This document shows positions 37,994 to 50,054 of a stretch of DNA of 64,000 bases, one piece after another. Numbering within the stretch: the first letter of the stretch is position 1; each line of letters starts with the position of its first letter. A program made the position numbers and the translations under genes. The stretch comes from Paratinospora sagittata (Eukaryota; Streptophyta; Magnoliopsida; Ranunculales; Menispermaceae), in contig CM069593.1 of the NCBI GenBank assembly GCA_035771175.1, positions 1,730,461 to 1,794,460 of the forward strand. The letters are read 5' to 3'. The notes under the pieces were generated by a model. That model saw nothing but the letters and a program-made list of their open reading frames with translations, was not told where the DNA came from and searched no databases.

Positions 37994-40900
37994 GAGACTG
38001 AAACGTTCAGAATAATGTAAGAGCGGAGCAGGTGAGCGGTAGTTAAAGCGGAAATTAAATAACTTTTCTTGTTTTGATACAACCGGTCGTGTAATTTTTG
38101 GATAAAAGTAACCTGTTAAGTAAAAGTGATTATAATCCAAAGTTAGGTAATTTAATTGGATGCTTAGGTTATGATTAAGAGACGAGATCTTAATTTTAAG
38201 TTAAAATTTATATCAACACCTATGTAATCACTAAGAGAGACTATCCAATGACGCGTACAATTCTTGACTCTAAAATACTTTCGCCCACAAAGGGGTTACA
38301 AGAATATTAGGGTAAAAACCAAAAAAAAAAAAAAAAAGTGATTATAATATTTAAAAATTACAAAAATGCTAAAAGAATTGAGTAGGTGCCTATTAAAAAA
38401 AATGTTAATAGTGGGAGATGTTAAATATCATTATAAGATTATTGAACCTAGATAGTACTTAAAAAAAATGGTTATTATATCATTGTTCCATCTAACTTAT
38501 TCCAATACATAGATAGTAATTAGAGAGGTTTTTTAAAAATATTTTTTCAATAAATACTTTAAAAAAAAAAGCTTTTAGAAAAAACTAATTTCTTTTATTT
38601 TCTTTTAAAAGATTTTTTTATTATAATTTAATTAGAAGAGGTGTTGTCAGACACTTTCAAAAATACATTTAGAGAAAATGTAATTTGAAAAAGTTTTCCA
38701 AACAACTGGTTTGTAACAATAACTTATCAGTTTTTTAAGTTGCACTGCATATGGAGGAAAACGAATTTCCCCATTTTTCAATGAAATTAACTGGGCACAT
38801 GTATATGTACTCTTACTTCCAATTTGGGTATATCAAATGGGCCAAGCATCCTGCCTAGTTTGGAATGAAATGGGCTTGGATTAGAGTCCAAATATAATAC
38901 ATGTAGCAAACAATCAATAGAAAAACTGCTTCTAATTACTTCTTGTCCATCAAAACATTATATATATGTATAAGTAAATCTGAACCATATAATAGCCAAT
39001 TGCAGCTACATGTGACAATAGTAATATAATTAAGGACATTAATAAAACACTGTTTTCAATACAGTTTTTTTTTTTTTTAATTTGATTATAGAAATTTTGG
39101 CGCCTAAGTGATGTCCTCATTCCTCTTTACAGACTAATCCATCTGTATTCGAAGTAATTGCTGGACGCCGAAACGAAAACCTCTTTCAACAAATTTTTCT
39201 GCATTCACAAAAATTTAAAACCGATACATTTTGTTTAAGTAACCATAGCCACTTTCACTCAAGACAACCTTCATTGGTGTGTTTCAATATTGTTGCTCCT
39301 ATAGGAATTTTGATATGAGAACCAGCATGAAATATGGCACATCAACAGTGCTCCATGATACAAAAATAAAACCAACTTGACTACTATATACATATATGAT
39401 GAAACCATAGAATTTAATTGGTTTAATATTCATTTGTACTGTAGCATTGAATGGTCTAAATTGATGGCTTAGAGAATAGTATTGAAATTTATATGGGTGG
39501 AAATGACTCAGAATTTTTATAATATTGTTGATATCTATATATATATATATGTCCTTAAAATTCAAGTGTAGCTTTTTTGAATTCTAACATTCTAATGAAA
39601 TACTTAAAAGGACAAAATAAAATACTGTTGAAATCCACATTCTCGTGGTATAGCAGAAGCCCAAGTGTTGAAGAATAGTAAGCAGCATTTAGCAAGAAAT
39701 ATATACGTAATGTCTTATCAAAGAAGCTCTTGAGACTCTCATACTCTTATGCATTACTCCATTCTCGAAAATAATTAGATAAGTTTAACAAAAAAATATA
39801 TATATATATATTTTCGTAATTGGACGTATAGCTATCCTAGTGGCCATGAGACGTCATCCACTTTCAATACTATAAAACACGCTTTATTTCCTCTAAATAG
39901 TAGTGAAATGGTAAATTTGCAAAGAGAGCGTTGAAGTCGAGCAAAAATCATGTATAATGTTAAGTTAAATCTCATGAAAGAGGTATTAGTAATCCGCTTA
40001 AAAATACAAGGGCATTAAATTTTATTGGTGGATTTTAACTCAAATATAAATTTTTATTATTATTTTAGAACATGAAATATGTATTTTAAAAATAATTAAG
40101 ACTTTTTAAATATAAATAAATATTTTATGATCTACTTGTATTTGAATAAGGAAATCATGTTAGTGTAGAATAAAAAATTATTGTTCACAATTTCTAACTA
40201 TTATGTCTAGAAAGTCTATATATAGGAGGTCGCTCATTCTTTATTGATCATCTTAACTAGTGAGTGAGATCTAAAATAAATGTGAAGTTTGGTCCTTGAA
40301 AGCTTTGTGAAAGAATATAAATTTTAGAATTTTATGCAGGTGACGCTGTTGGAGTTCTAATTTTTCTCTTGAGTATTCTCTTTTTGTTATTCGTCTTTAT
40401 CAAAGTCTCAGATCTTTGTACTATTTGGTGTAGAAGTACTAAACATGTTTAATTCATCTGAGAAACTTATTAATTGATAGTAAATTATTTTTGCCCGTGG
40501 TTTTATTTTATTTTGAGATTTTTTTACGTATATCTTTAAGTTTAAGTTGTGGGTGTTGATCTTTATTATTATTTTATTTATTGAATATGTGGTATTAGAC
40601 AGTTTAGGTAATTATCATTCATTTTATAATTTTAATAAATGAAAGTTATATATTATATTTTAAATAAAAAAGACAATTCAATTCTTTTGATGTTGGACAC
40701 GGCTTGTGTATTCATCCACAAATTCTGTCAACTACGTAAGATGTGATTTCAAAATATAATCCAATTACTAGCAGACCTTTAATATTTATTTGTTTTTTAT
40801 TAGACACGTTTATTCTATTTTTCAATTTGTTTTTTGTAGCATCTTAGGTTTTGAAAACTTTTTTCGAATCATTGACGTTAGTAGTCTTATTAAAAATCTC

Positions 40901-41436
40901 AATGATGACAATATATAGTAGAATCATATCTTACCAAAATATTGTTTTGACCTGTGTAGTATATATATATATTAAATGTTTCAAAAAGAAATTGTAATTG
41001 AATGTGACATTTAGAAATCATTGTATTTTTATTTTTATTTTTTTTGTGAATTATTTTCCTTTGAAGATTTTAACGTATGTGTAGCTTTTATTTGTGTCGA
41101 GCTTTTAATTAATATGTCTCAGTATATAGGCATATAGTAACGGTCAACTAAATAGGTTGTGGTTAAATAGTGAAGTTTTCGGATGTATTATATATCAACC
41201 ACAAATTGCATTATTTTTTTAGATTTTATTTGAAAACTTTCATAAACTATTGATGATGATCTTAGTATAGTTTTTAGAAATAGAAACCACAATAACAATA
41301 GGAACGTGATTTTGTCCGAGATCTTGAATTAATATATTGGTTATCAACCCTAAGAGGCAGTGCCTTATGTAATATATATCATGAGTTTTGTATAATTTAT
41401 TTCATTTTATATATATGGTTTTTATATACTTGTCAT

Positions 41437-41853
41437 CAGGGGCGGAGCTACGACTTTTATTTTCGGTGGGCTAAAATAATTTTTTAGACAAACCTCAACG
41501 GTACAAAAAAAATTCATTGATTGAAAATAAAAAATATACCTTGATAGGAGAACATAATGAACCTTACTCTTAAAAATACATATATTAACTATAATACATA
41601 ACATAATAACATAAAACCTAAAATTTTTCGAGGACAGAGCAATTTGAGAAATATGGAATTTGGTTGGACGTTTGATTTTGAGCTAGTTTGAGGCTGGCTG
41701 ATTTGAGAAATTTTAAGGGTTTGTCAGTTTGGGACTGGGTGATTTTAATTTTTTTGAAAAATTAAGGATATATGAGAAATATTTTTCAAGGCTAAGGGTG
41801 CTATAGGGTTTTTTTCTAAAATACTTAGGTACGCCCGTGTACCTCTGCCCCTG
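41437..41853. mobile_element. hAT-type MITE
   Basis: This 417-bp element has terminal inverted repeats beginning CAGGGGCGGAGCTACG at the left and CAGGGGCAGAGGTACA at the right end reverse-complemented. The CAGGG start is typical of hAT elements. Imperfect 8-bp flanks, CTTGTCAT at 41429-41436 and CTTGTTAC at 41854-41861, match at 6 of 8 positions, as expected for an aged hAT duplication. No transposase is encoded, so it would have depended on another element. Confidence 0.82.
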
Positions 41854-42152
41854 CTTGTTACCTTATAACGAAAATAAGATTAGACTACAAATTTTTTCAA
41901 TCAACACATTCCAGTAGTTAGGTAATCAACAACAACATCAATTAACCTAAAAAGAAGTTTACTCTTATCTTTTGAATTGATGATATTACACCTCATTAAC
42001 TGATGATTTGTAGGGATGAGTGCGCCCCTTCTAATAGGAATGTACGAGAACAGACTTGAACTCGTAATGAGTTTCTCAAACATAGCTCGTAGCTCACTCA
42101 ACGAACCAACGAATCAACCCCTTCTTGGTACAAAATAAGCTTTTGATGAAAT

Positions 42153-42318
42153 GAGAGACAACTTATACATGATAAGGACACTTTGAATGAATATGTAAAT
42201 GGGAGACAACTTATACACGATGAGGACAGTTTGAATGGACATTTCTTTCTTTTGATAAATCATCTTAGAGCAATTTTGAATGGACATTACTTTCTTTTGA
42301 TAAATCATCTTAGAGCAA
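42153..42318. repeat. Two adjacent short tandem duplications
   Basis: GAGACAACTTATACATGATA-type sequence occurs twice with a ~50-bp period (about 42153 and 42203). Directly after it, TTGAATGGACATTTCTTTCT plus TTTTGATAAATCATCTTAGA occurs twice with a ~45-bp period (about 42231 and 42276). Both pairs differ at only a few bases. Confidence 0.8.
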
Positions 42319-43079
42319 TCTCGACGGGGTCCTCATTATAATTCTCCTTATAACAAGCCTTTTTAGTTTTTAATTTGTTTTATTATAAGTCCAATAACAT
42401 TTCATTACCATGCACACTCATTTATATGACCTTGGTTAACATTAGATTGATTCAAACTCTTATTAAGTTTTTGATTCCAAGAACATATTCTTCAAGCTAT
42501 CATAGAATCATATAAGGTGGTGTGAAAATTGATTGGGCAATCGTGAAAGTGAATTTTCATCAGTCTTTATCCACAAGATGAAATTATTAGAAAGAATGAA
42601 AACCTTTATTCCTATTCATTTAAAGCATATTCTGCTAAAAATGAAGTGCTTTGTATCTCAATTGATAATAAGAAGAGATAAATAAATATTATATATATAA
42701 ATACGATGTCATTATTCATGAACTAGTGAACTTCACTGCTCAAATAAATATGAATCAAAAGGACCAAGTTGTAATAGAGACATAACTATCCTTATTTCTC
42801 ATCCACTAGTTTTATATTTTCTATCCATTTTTAATATAATTCCTCTCTCCCTTTTCATCTTTTGTATCCTATATATTGCCCATTTCTTGCTCATCCTTCT
42901 TCCATGCATCTCTTGCCTACTACCACTACTACTATTAACTACGATACTACTTGTTTTAAGCTCATTTCTAACCTTCTCCTGTGAGTTTTCTTTCTTCATT
43001 CCTTTTATTTTAGTTCACACATAATTTATTGCTAAATTTCAAATTGTAAATGAGTATTTTTTACTGAATTCTTTGTTTT

Positions 43080-43170
43080 TTTTTTAAGAAGAAATAATAT
43101 TAGTAGTTAATTGTATAATCTTTGAATTCTAAAGTCACATCTGTACCAATTATACCAACTCCATATTAGC
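43080..43170 (-). mobile_element. Internally deleted SINE copy with 14-bp target duplication
   Basis: This 91-bp relative of the SINE at 6425-6621 is read on the minus strand. It keeps a 5' box A-like part (GGAGTTGGTATAATTGGTAC) and the 3' part (ATTATTTCTTCTTAAAAAA). The box B and body between them are missing. Exact direct repeats GAATTCTTTGTTTT flank it at 43066-43079 and 43171-43184. Confidence 0.8.
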
Positions 43171-43465
43171 GAATTCTTTGTTTTGAATGATGATAATTTG
43201 AGAAGGGCCTTTCTTTCTCTTTCATATCATCTTTTATTCATTTAAATTTTACATAAATTCACCTAAAATAATATTTATGTTGATATGGTGTGTTGTGAGT
43301 GATGATTTTTTTTCCCTCCTCATCATGTGGTGCTACGCTTGTTTTGACACATATAAGCATGAGTATCTATTTTGAGTAGAAATGTTAATTTAAGTGTAAA
43401 ATAATATAATTATTTTACAACTATATGCTTATATTTATTGGATATGTGTAAATGATCTAATAATT

Positions 43466-43482
43466 TTTTTTCTTTTGAGGAA
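43466..43482 (-). mobile_element. 17-bp retro-insertion, tail only
   Basis: AATGATCTAATAATT (43451-43465) and AATGATCCAATAATT (43483-43497) form a 15-bp target duplication with one mismatch. Between them lie only 17 bases, read on the minus strand as TTCCTCAAAAGAAAAAA. This resembles the 3' tail of the local LINE and SINE. It looks like an extremely 5'-truncated insertion, although chance or slippage cannot be excluded. Confidence 0.55.
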
Positions 43483-44565
43483 AATGATCCAATAATTATG
43501 AACTTGTAATTGTAACATTATATTATTTTACAGTTTGATCAACATTTTTCTTTTAGCATTGCTAGCTCGGGAGAAAAAATTACACTTGTCGGATAATCAT
43601 TGGTAAAAGTGGCATCCACGACGTTATTGTATTTCTATCTAAGCATAATCAATTGACACGTGTGTCTACGCTGTTTTTGCAGAGTAGCGGATAATAATGG
43701 TGACTTTCAATCTAGAACGAAAACACACAACACGATCAAAGGTTTGAAATAATTAAGCCATGTTTTTTTTGTACAATTTTACCAAAATAAACAAATAAAG
43801 AAGGCTTATTATATTATACTCTCTTCCCTAATCCCTATCTTTATAGTATATGGTCCCCACATTTATTGGTGATTTTTTATTTATTGATCAATGCATTCAA
43901 GCTTAAGGAAAAAAATAAAAAAAATGGTTGGTAGAGATTGATTTGTTTTTCACTACAATATTACTTCCCGTTATTCTTTACCAAAACTCTTAACCACAAA
44001 CCTTTAAACTCCTTGGCCGAGGTGAAAATTTGAATTCTAAGCTGGTCGTCCTTATATTTTTAATTAAAAGTACCACTTGTTAGTGGGCGACCTCTTAGTA
44101 TCACTATAAACCCTTGTTCAGGCTTGGGACATGTCCTAACTCTAGACTAAGGTAGCCTAAACTTTTTATGAATAAAAATAAAATAAAATAGATTACACTA
44201 TGGAACTCACAGAACAATATTTTTGCCATATAATAAATCATATTGACTAAAAATAAGGTAAAACATCTCATACGGATGAATGTTTGAAGTTCTTCTCTAC
44301 TCAACTGCATGTAGTTTTTTAGTTCAGTTACTTAGTTGAGAAAATACAGGAACACAAGAGAGAAACGTGGAAGAAAAATTGGAAATTTGAAAAATAACTT
44401 GAGATATTTCAAGAGTCCAAAATACCCTTCTCTGTTTTTGTACTAATAACGTGCAGAAATGTAATAATTTATCAAAAAGAGGGGTAATTTTGAGTTTATG
44501 ACAAAAATGGCCTTCTCTGTTTTTTTTTTTTTTTCTTTATATTTCTCTTCTTAATATGACCGACA

Positions 44566-47043
44566 ATGGTGGTTATTATTAAACAGTTATGTGGGTGGCG
44601 GTGGTTTGAGGAATCAGAACTGAAGGGAGATTCCTGCACCGAGAATGAACAGAAGATGGTTTCTTTTGCAACTGAAAGCTCCAACAATGGAAGGCCAATC
44701 ACTTCAACGAAAGGCCATTTTGCAGGATGGAAATCAGCCAGCTTCATCTTGGGTACAAATTCACAAAAAAAGAGAAGAAAAAAGAAAAGATACAATTTGT
44801 TTTTATTTTTTTTCTAGAATTTTCCAATTAATATTTCTAAATGTCTTGTTCTTCTTTATATTTTTCTTCTGGGTACTAGTGAATCAAGGCCTTGCAACAC
44901 TAGCATTCTTTGGAGTGGGAGTGAACTTGGTGTTGTTCCTTACAAGGGTGCTTGGACAAGACAATGCAGACGCTGCTAACAGTGTTAGCAAGTGGACTGG
45001 AACTGTTTACATGTTCTCCTTAGTTGGTGCTTTCCTTAGTGATTCTTACTGGGGAAGATACTTAACTGCCACAATCTTCCAATTCATCTTTGTTCTGGTA
45101 ATATTATTCATTCCATTGCCCGCAAAAAATCTTAGGATAAGATACTACTTTCTTCAACTGAATCACCTTAATTCCTATAGATTTACCAGTTTTTTGTGTA
45201 ATATTTAATGGATTTTGGTATGTGAAACAGGGCTTGGTGTTATTATCACTGTCATCTTGGTTGTTCCTGATAAAGCCAGCAGGATGTGGAGATGAATCAT
45301 TACAATGCTTGCCTGCTTCTTCAGTTGGTGTTACTTTCTTTTACTTATCAATATATTTGGTTGCATTTGGATATGGTGGATACCAGCCAACAATAGCAAC
45401 GTTTGGAGCCGATCAATTTCATGGGAATAATGACTCAAATAATTATCAGGAGAAACATGCAAAGGCAGTGTTCTTTTGCTATTTCTACTTTGCATTGAAT
45501 GCTGGGTCTCTCATCTCGAACACCATTTTAGTCTATTTTGAAGATTCGGGTCAGTGGACAGTTGGGTTCTTTGCATCAATGGGATCTGCTGTTATGGGTC
45601 TTATTCTCTTCTGGTTGGGAACACCGAGTTATAGGTATCTTAAACCGTGTGGGAACCCGTTGAGACGTGTTGTTCAGGTGATCGTTGCAGCTGCCCGGAA
45701 ATGGAAGGTTAAAGTCCCTGATGATGCCCAGAAGCTCTATGAATTGGAAGGTTCTGAATCTGCAATTAAAGGGAGCAGGAAGATCCTCCATAGTCATGAG
45801 TTTCAGTAAGTATTGGCAATAACTTAACTTCTCTGCATTTAAATTTCAATATGCCCGGAGCATAAAGCCAACTGATTATAATTTAACTATGAAAAGAAAA
45901 AAGGATTCTGATATGAAGGTTGAATTTACAGAGTTAAATTGATATTAAATAGTGTTAGTAGATCGTGAGTCAGTATATGACAATAAGTGCCGTATCCGGA
46001 TTAGTACTACACTTAAGCATGGCAGAAACTAAACAAATTTAATTTCTCATTGTAGGATGTGAAAGGCCTATTACTTGATTAACTTTGCATGGATGGACTT
46101 AATAGTGCCTGCAAGAAGATTATCTAGCATGCCCATATGATGTTATGGTACTGATTATATATATATATATATAATTTTCAGGTTTTTGGACAAGGCAGCG
46201 ACCATAGATGAGGAAGACACCATGGTGAAGAACAAGTCGAATCCATGGAGACTCTGCACTGTAACAGAGGTGGAAGAGGTGAAATCAGTACTAAAAATGC
46301 TACCAATTTGGTTCTGCACAATTATCTACTCCGTCGTCTTCACACAAATGGCATCGCTCTTCGTAGAACAAGGAGACGTAATGAAAACCAATACCGGGAA
46401 CTTTCACCTCCCGGCAGCAAGCATGTCAGCTTTTGACATCGTCAGTGTCCTTATATTCACTTGCATTTACCGGCAACTCATAGTTCCAATTACCGGCAAA
46501 TTAACTGGAAATCCAAAGGGCCTCACCGAGCTCCAACGGATGGGAATCGGGCTTGTTTTGGGAATGCTAGCCATGGTGGCTGCTGGACTTACTGAGCTCG
46601 AAAGGCTCAAATGGGTCATCCCAGGAGCCGAGTCTAGTTCCTTAAGCATATTCTGGCAAATACCACAATACGCATTGGTTGGAGCCTCCGAGGTGTTTAT
46701 GTATGTCGGGCAATTGGAGTTCTTCAATAACCAAGCTCCCGATGGACTCAAGAGTTTTGGTAGCTCACTTTGTATGGCTTCGATATCGCTCGGGAACTAT
46801 GTAAGTAGCTTGCTTGTTAATATGGTGATGCGGATTACAACTAAAGGGAATAGACCTGGTTGGATCCCAGAAAACTTGAACTTGGGGCACATGGATCTGT
46901 TCTACTTCCTTTTGGCAGGACTAACTGCTGTTGATTTTGTTGCATACTTGCTTTGTGCAAAGTGGTACAAATGCATTAACCTAGAGAGCAAGGATGACGA
47001 GGAACTAGAAGAAGAAGTGGATGACATTCTAAGACGAGTTTGA
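44566..47043 (+). CDS. NPF7: NRT1/PTR family transporter, NPF7 subfamily
   Basis: Four exons: 44566-44752, 44880-45097, 45231-45805 and 46182-47043, all in frame, giving 613 residues. A second in-frame ATG at 44656 would give 583, and upstream context does not decide between them. NPF transporters are 12-span plasma-membrane proteins of the major facilitator type. NPF7 members move nitrate, and NPF7.3 also potassium, during xylem loading and unloading. Diagnostic stretches are LATLAFFGVGVNLVLFLTRV, SKWTGTVYMFSLVGAFLSDS, YGGYQPTIATFGADQF, AVFFCYFYFALNAGSL, CTIIYSVVFTQMASLFVEQG and VFMYVGQLEFFNNQAPDG. The cytoplasmic loop between spans 6 and 7 holds FLDKAATIDEED. The ExxE[K/R] proton-coupling motif of many NPF proteins is not visible at the expected first span. 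I cannot assign NPF7.1, 7.2 or 7.3. Confidence 0.93.
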
Positions 47044-47659
47044 CAAGATTGTAGATCTTGGTTAATGATCAGTTGCTGCTGATTGTTGCTATAGCGTGGT
47101 TTCGCGTTCTTGTTGAGTTTGGATTTGGGGAATTAAGTTAGAATGAATAACTTATTTGGTTTGCAGTTTCTTCATTTGGTAACCTGCCTCTCGATCCTAA
47201 TGATCTGTTGAATTTCTGTTGTAATTGCTTTGTTAGTTCTTGTAAGGTTATATAAATGTAGCAAAAATGGGACCATAGGTTAGTAACTATACTTGGTATA
47301 TACAGCCCTGATTTCACCAGTTCCATTTGGTTTTGCCTTGACAAGCCAGTGCCTGGAGACTTAAGATATGAATAACTTCTTATAGCTATGCAAGACTGTT
47401 GTTCAGATGATCGTAAATAAATCGAAAAATTTGTTGTTTTGCCATCTTACTATGTTCATCAAATTCTCTCATTATTGCTAAAGAAGGACAAATGAGAACA
47501 TGGAAGAAAACCAAACATTTTACTTACTTCAGGCTCATTCTTGCAATTGAAAACAAAAATAATGATTCCTTTTAGCTAGGAGAACGAAAAATAAAATAAA
47601 AATTATACAACGCAATTCATTCAGATACAAAGAGATGTTGAAAGCTGAATTAAAGGTCT

Positions 47660-47860
47660 TCAAAACATGGTTCGACGGTATCCCAAATGGACTTCTTCCT
47701 CCTTCTTCCTTATGCTTTTAGCCTTCTGCCACCCTTGCTTGATGACTTTCATAAGGTCCTTCAACAGTTGCTTTAGATCTTCACCTCTGATCTCCTTGAA
47801 ACTCCTCATTTCTTCAAGAGTTTTAAGGCCACGGTGCTCAAGTGTGATAGACCCATCAAG
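47660..47860 (-). pseudogene. Orphan coding-like fragment, lysine-rich helix
   Basis: A minus-strand frame open for 66 codons reads LDGSITLEHRGLKTLEEMRS, continues FKEIRGEDLKQLLKDLMKVI and KQGWQKAKSIRKKEEEV, and stops at 47660-47662. Its amphipathic, balanced composition is unlike random AT-rich DNA. It lacks an upstream ATG and a clear splice acceptor, because a CA repeat precedes it. It may be a pseudogene piece or a terminal exon whose partners I cannot find. I do not recognise the family. Confidence 0.35.
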
Positions 47861-48687
47861 AGGTGTGTGTGTGTGTGTTTTATATAACCATTAAGTTGCT
47901 TAGCTTAGAAATTAAGGCTGAAATCTGAACTCCTTAGGCTCTAAGGAAATAAAGTAGCTTTTTACAACATCCCTTTACACTCCACTAGCTAGATTACCAC
48001 GTTACAACCTTGCTGGTGCTGCCCGTCTAATAACCACATAGAGAAGAATATTTTTTGCTGCCTTTGTGACACCCTGAAGTCACATTAGTGTAACAAAAGC
48101 AAATGTCGACAGACAGGAGAGAACCCGAAAGGCTTAAAAGAAAAATTGCAGTGATCTTTGGTTGGTTTTGGATTGCAAAAAGCCATAGATTTTATTTTAA
48201 AGCTTTTCTGTAGTGAGGTTGGCATGTCCTTTTGTTTCACTTAAGTCTTTCTTCTGTTTGTTCAGCAACTCGGTCCTTTTTTTAGTCCTTGTAATGGACA
48301 GGATAGTACTATAAAGACAAGTTCACTAATTAAAAGCTACTATAGGGGAAAAGAAGGCCTGAAGGCCCATGTTCCAAGCTCGAATCCGATCCGAACAGAA
48401 CCACTTTGAATCAAGTTTCTAGTTCAATGAGAATATAGATGTATATAGACCCTGTTCGGGAGCGCAATAAAAGTTTTGTAGTTGTATAAAATTAGGGAAA
48501 ACACAAAGTTGACATGTTTGAAAAGCCAAATCGTGATTACGTTGTCGTGCGTAACGCAATTTTTTAGCGATTTAAAGAAACATCCTTCTCCTTGCTTCTC
48601 CATTCTTCGTTTATATTCCGAGAAAGCTCGTTTCGTCCAAATTAAAAGATTAATAAGATGCTCTCCCTATCATGAAAAGAGAGTACA

Positions 48688-48692
<5 letters not shown>

Positions 48693-48725
<33 letters not shown>
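48693..48725. repeat. (GA)n microsatellite
   Basis: About 16 GA units, uninterrupted. Confidence 0.9.
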
Positions 48726-48727
<2 letters not shown>

Positions 48728-49100
48728 CTCATTTCCTTCATTTATTTTGCTGTGGTTAGAAAGTAAATTAAATTTCATTGAATGCACATACCCTTAACTC
48801 AAATGCTTAGCATAGGATTTTGTTTGTTGTTATCTGCAATAAGAATAAAAACTTTTTGTTGCGGGCATCCTTAAATACAGTAAGTCTTAGAATTAGGATA
48901 AAAAAAGAGGATTACATTAAATAGTCATAGCTAGCGTAAAATGATCTTATTAAATCAATTATAACATGAATCTATTAAATTAGACTATATCAAAACTCGA
49001 TTGATTGAAACGGTATAAAAGAAGTGTATTTATGTAAGTGATCTCGGGGAATTGAAAAATAGAAATGCTAATATAACTGTAAATTTTACAATTGTATATG

Positions 49101-49104
<4 letters not shown>

Positions 49105-49154
<50 letters not shown>

Positions 49155-49357
49155 TTAAATATTAATATTTTATAAATTTTAAGATGTATAATAAATAATC
49201 TAATGTATATAAATATATTATTACATATATAATTATAACTTTATGCAGTTAAATTATTAAATATTAATATTTTATAAATTTTAAGATGTATAATAAATAA
49301 TCTAATATATATAAATATATTATTACATATGTAATTATAATTTTATACAGTTAAATT
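49105..49357. repeat. (TA)n tract followed by a 102-bp tandem duplication
   Basis: About 23 TA units at 49105-49151 are followed by two near-identical copies beginning ATTAAATATTAATATTTTAT at 49154 and 49256. They differ at only a few positions, such as GCAG versus ACAG. Confidence 0.85.
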
Positions 49358-49943
49358 AATAGTTTTCATTAAAAAATACTTGCCCGAGTTAAATTGAATC
49401 AAGCCTATCCCTTGCAAGATCTGGAAAAAGGATGATGTATAACTTTTTTTGTCAAACCTTTGATTATTATTATTATTATTTTTTAATCAGTACTTCCTTC
49501 TATTTCTCTTTCTTTTGGGTTTGGTTTATAATTTTTTCATTATTCCCTTTCACAAAGCTAATTTAAAATGAATGTAATTTATTTTTTTCATTAAAATTAA
49601 TTAATTTAAATTCACATAGTTTTAGTGATAATCCACTTAACCTTTTCTTTTTTTGATTCCATAATCCATTATTATTAGGAAGTAAAAATACCATAAGATT
49701 TTTTTCGCTGACGTGGCGTTTCTACCACATCCTTCGATTCGCGTTTGCCAGGGTGTCCCGAGGCAGTTGACGAGGCTCTTATCAGCGCAAGCACGTGAAT
49801 CGAGAAAGCGCCGCGCGTCGGAATCCAACTCCAGAAATAACCCAAATTTAAATCTTCTACTTCAAATCCTTATTTATTCACTTATTCACTTTATTTTTTG
49901 GGTCTAGATCCCGCGCGCTAGCTCTCTTCGTTCGCTCCGCAGA

Positions 49944-49957
49944 AAACCCTAGGGTTT
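49944..49957. promoter_or_regulatory. Palindromic telo-box upstream of the CCCH-KH gene
   Basis: AAACCCTAGGGTTT is a perfect palindrome formed by two overlapping telo-boxes, about 100 bp before the start codon. TAGGGTTT recurs near 49975. Telo-boxes are frequent near transcription starts of plant genes for translation and RNA metabolism, which fits an RNA-binding product. Confidence 0.55.
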
Positions 49958-50054
49958 TTGCTTTCCTTCGTTAGCTAGGGTTTGCTCTTCCTCGCAGTTC
50001 GTTTAATTTATCCGTCGATTTCTTTGATTATTATTTAATTTGTTCGTTCTCGCC

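Larger units (their letters stand above)
37389..44565. other. Large AT-rich, repeat-bearing intergenic spacer
   Basis: No supported gene was found in about 7 kb. The left end holds the enoyl-ACP reductase leader and promoter. The rest contains a ~30-base poly(A) run near 37960, a hAT-type MITE (41437-41853), local duplications (42153-42318), a deleted SINE (43080-43170) and a tiny retro-insertion (43466-43482). Reported ORFs are short, AT-driven and without recognisable motifs. Confidence 0.6.
47044..50054. other. Intergenic region upstream of the CCCH gene
   Basis: Apart from a possible coding fragment on the minus strand (47660-47860), I see no gene. The region contains a (GT)n run near 47863-47878, a (GA)n run at 48693-48725, a long (TA)n run at 49105-49151 and a 102-bp duplication behind it. 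From about 49700 the composition becomes GC-richer, marking the CCCH gene promoter. Confidence 0.6.

Noticed and set aside
47667..47894. 75-codon plus-strand ORF
   Set aside because: The opposite strand has the more protein-like translation. This frame is Cys/Ser/Phe-rich and ends in a GT repeat.
48360..48440. tRNA-like GCTCGAATCCGATCC
   Set aside because: It resembles a T-arm, but no matching A box, acceptor stem or anticodon arm is present. No tRNA, rRNA or CRISPR array was found anywhere in the window.
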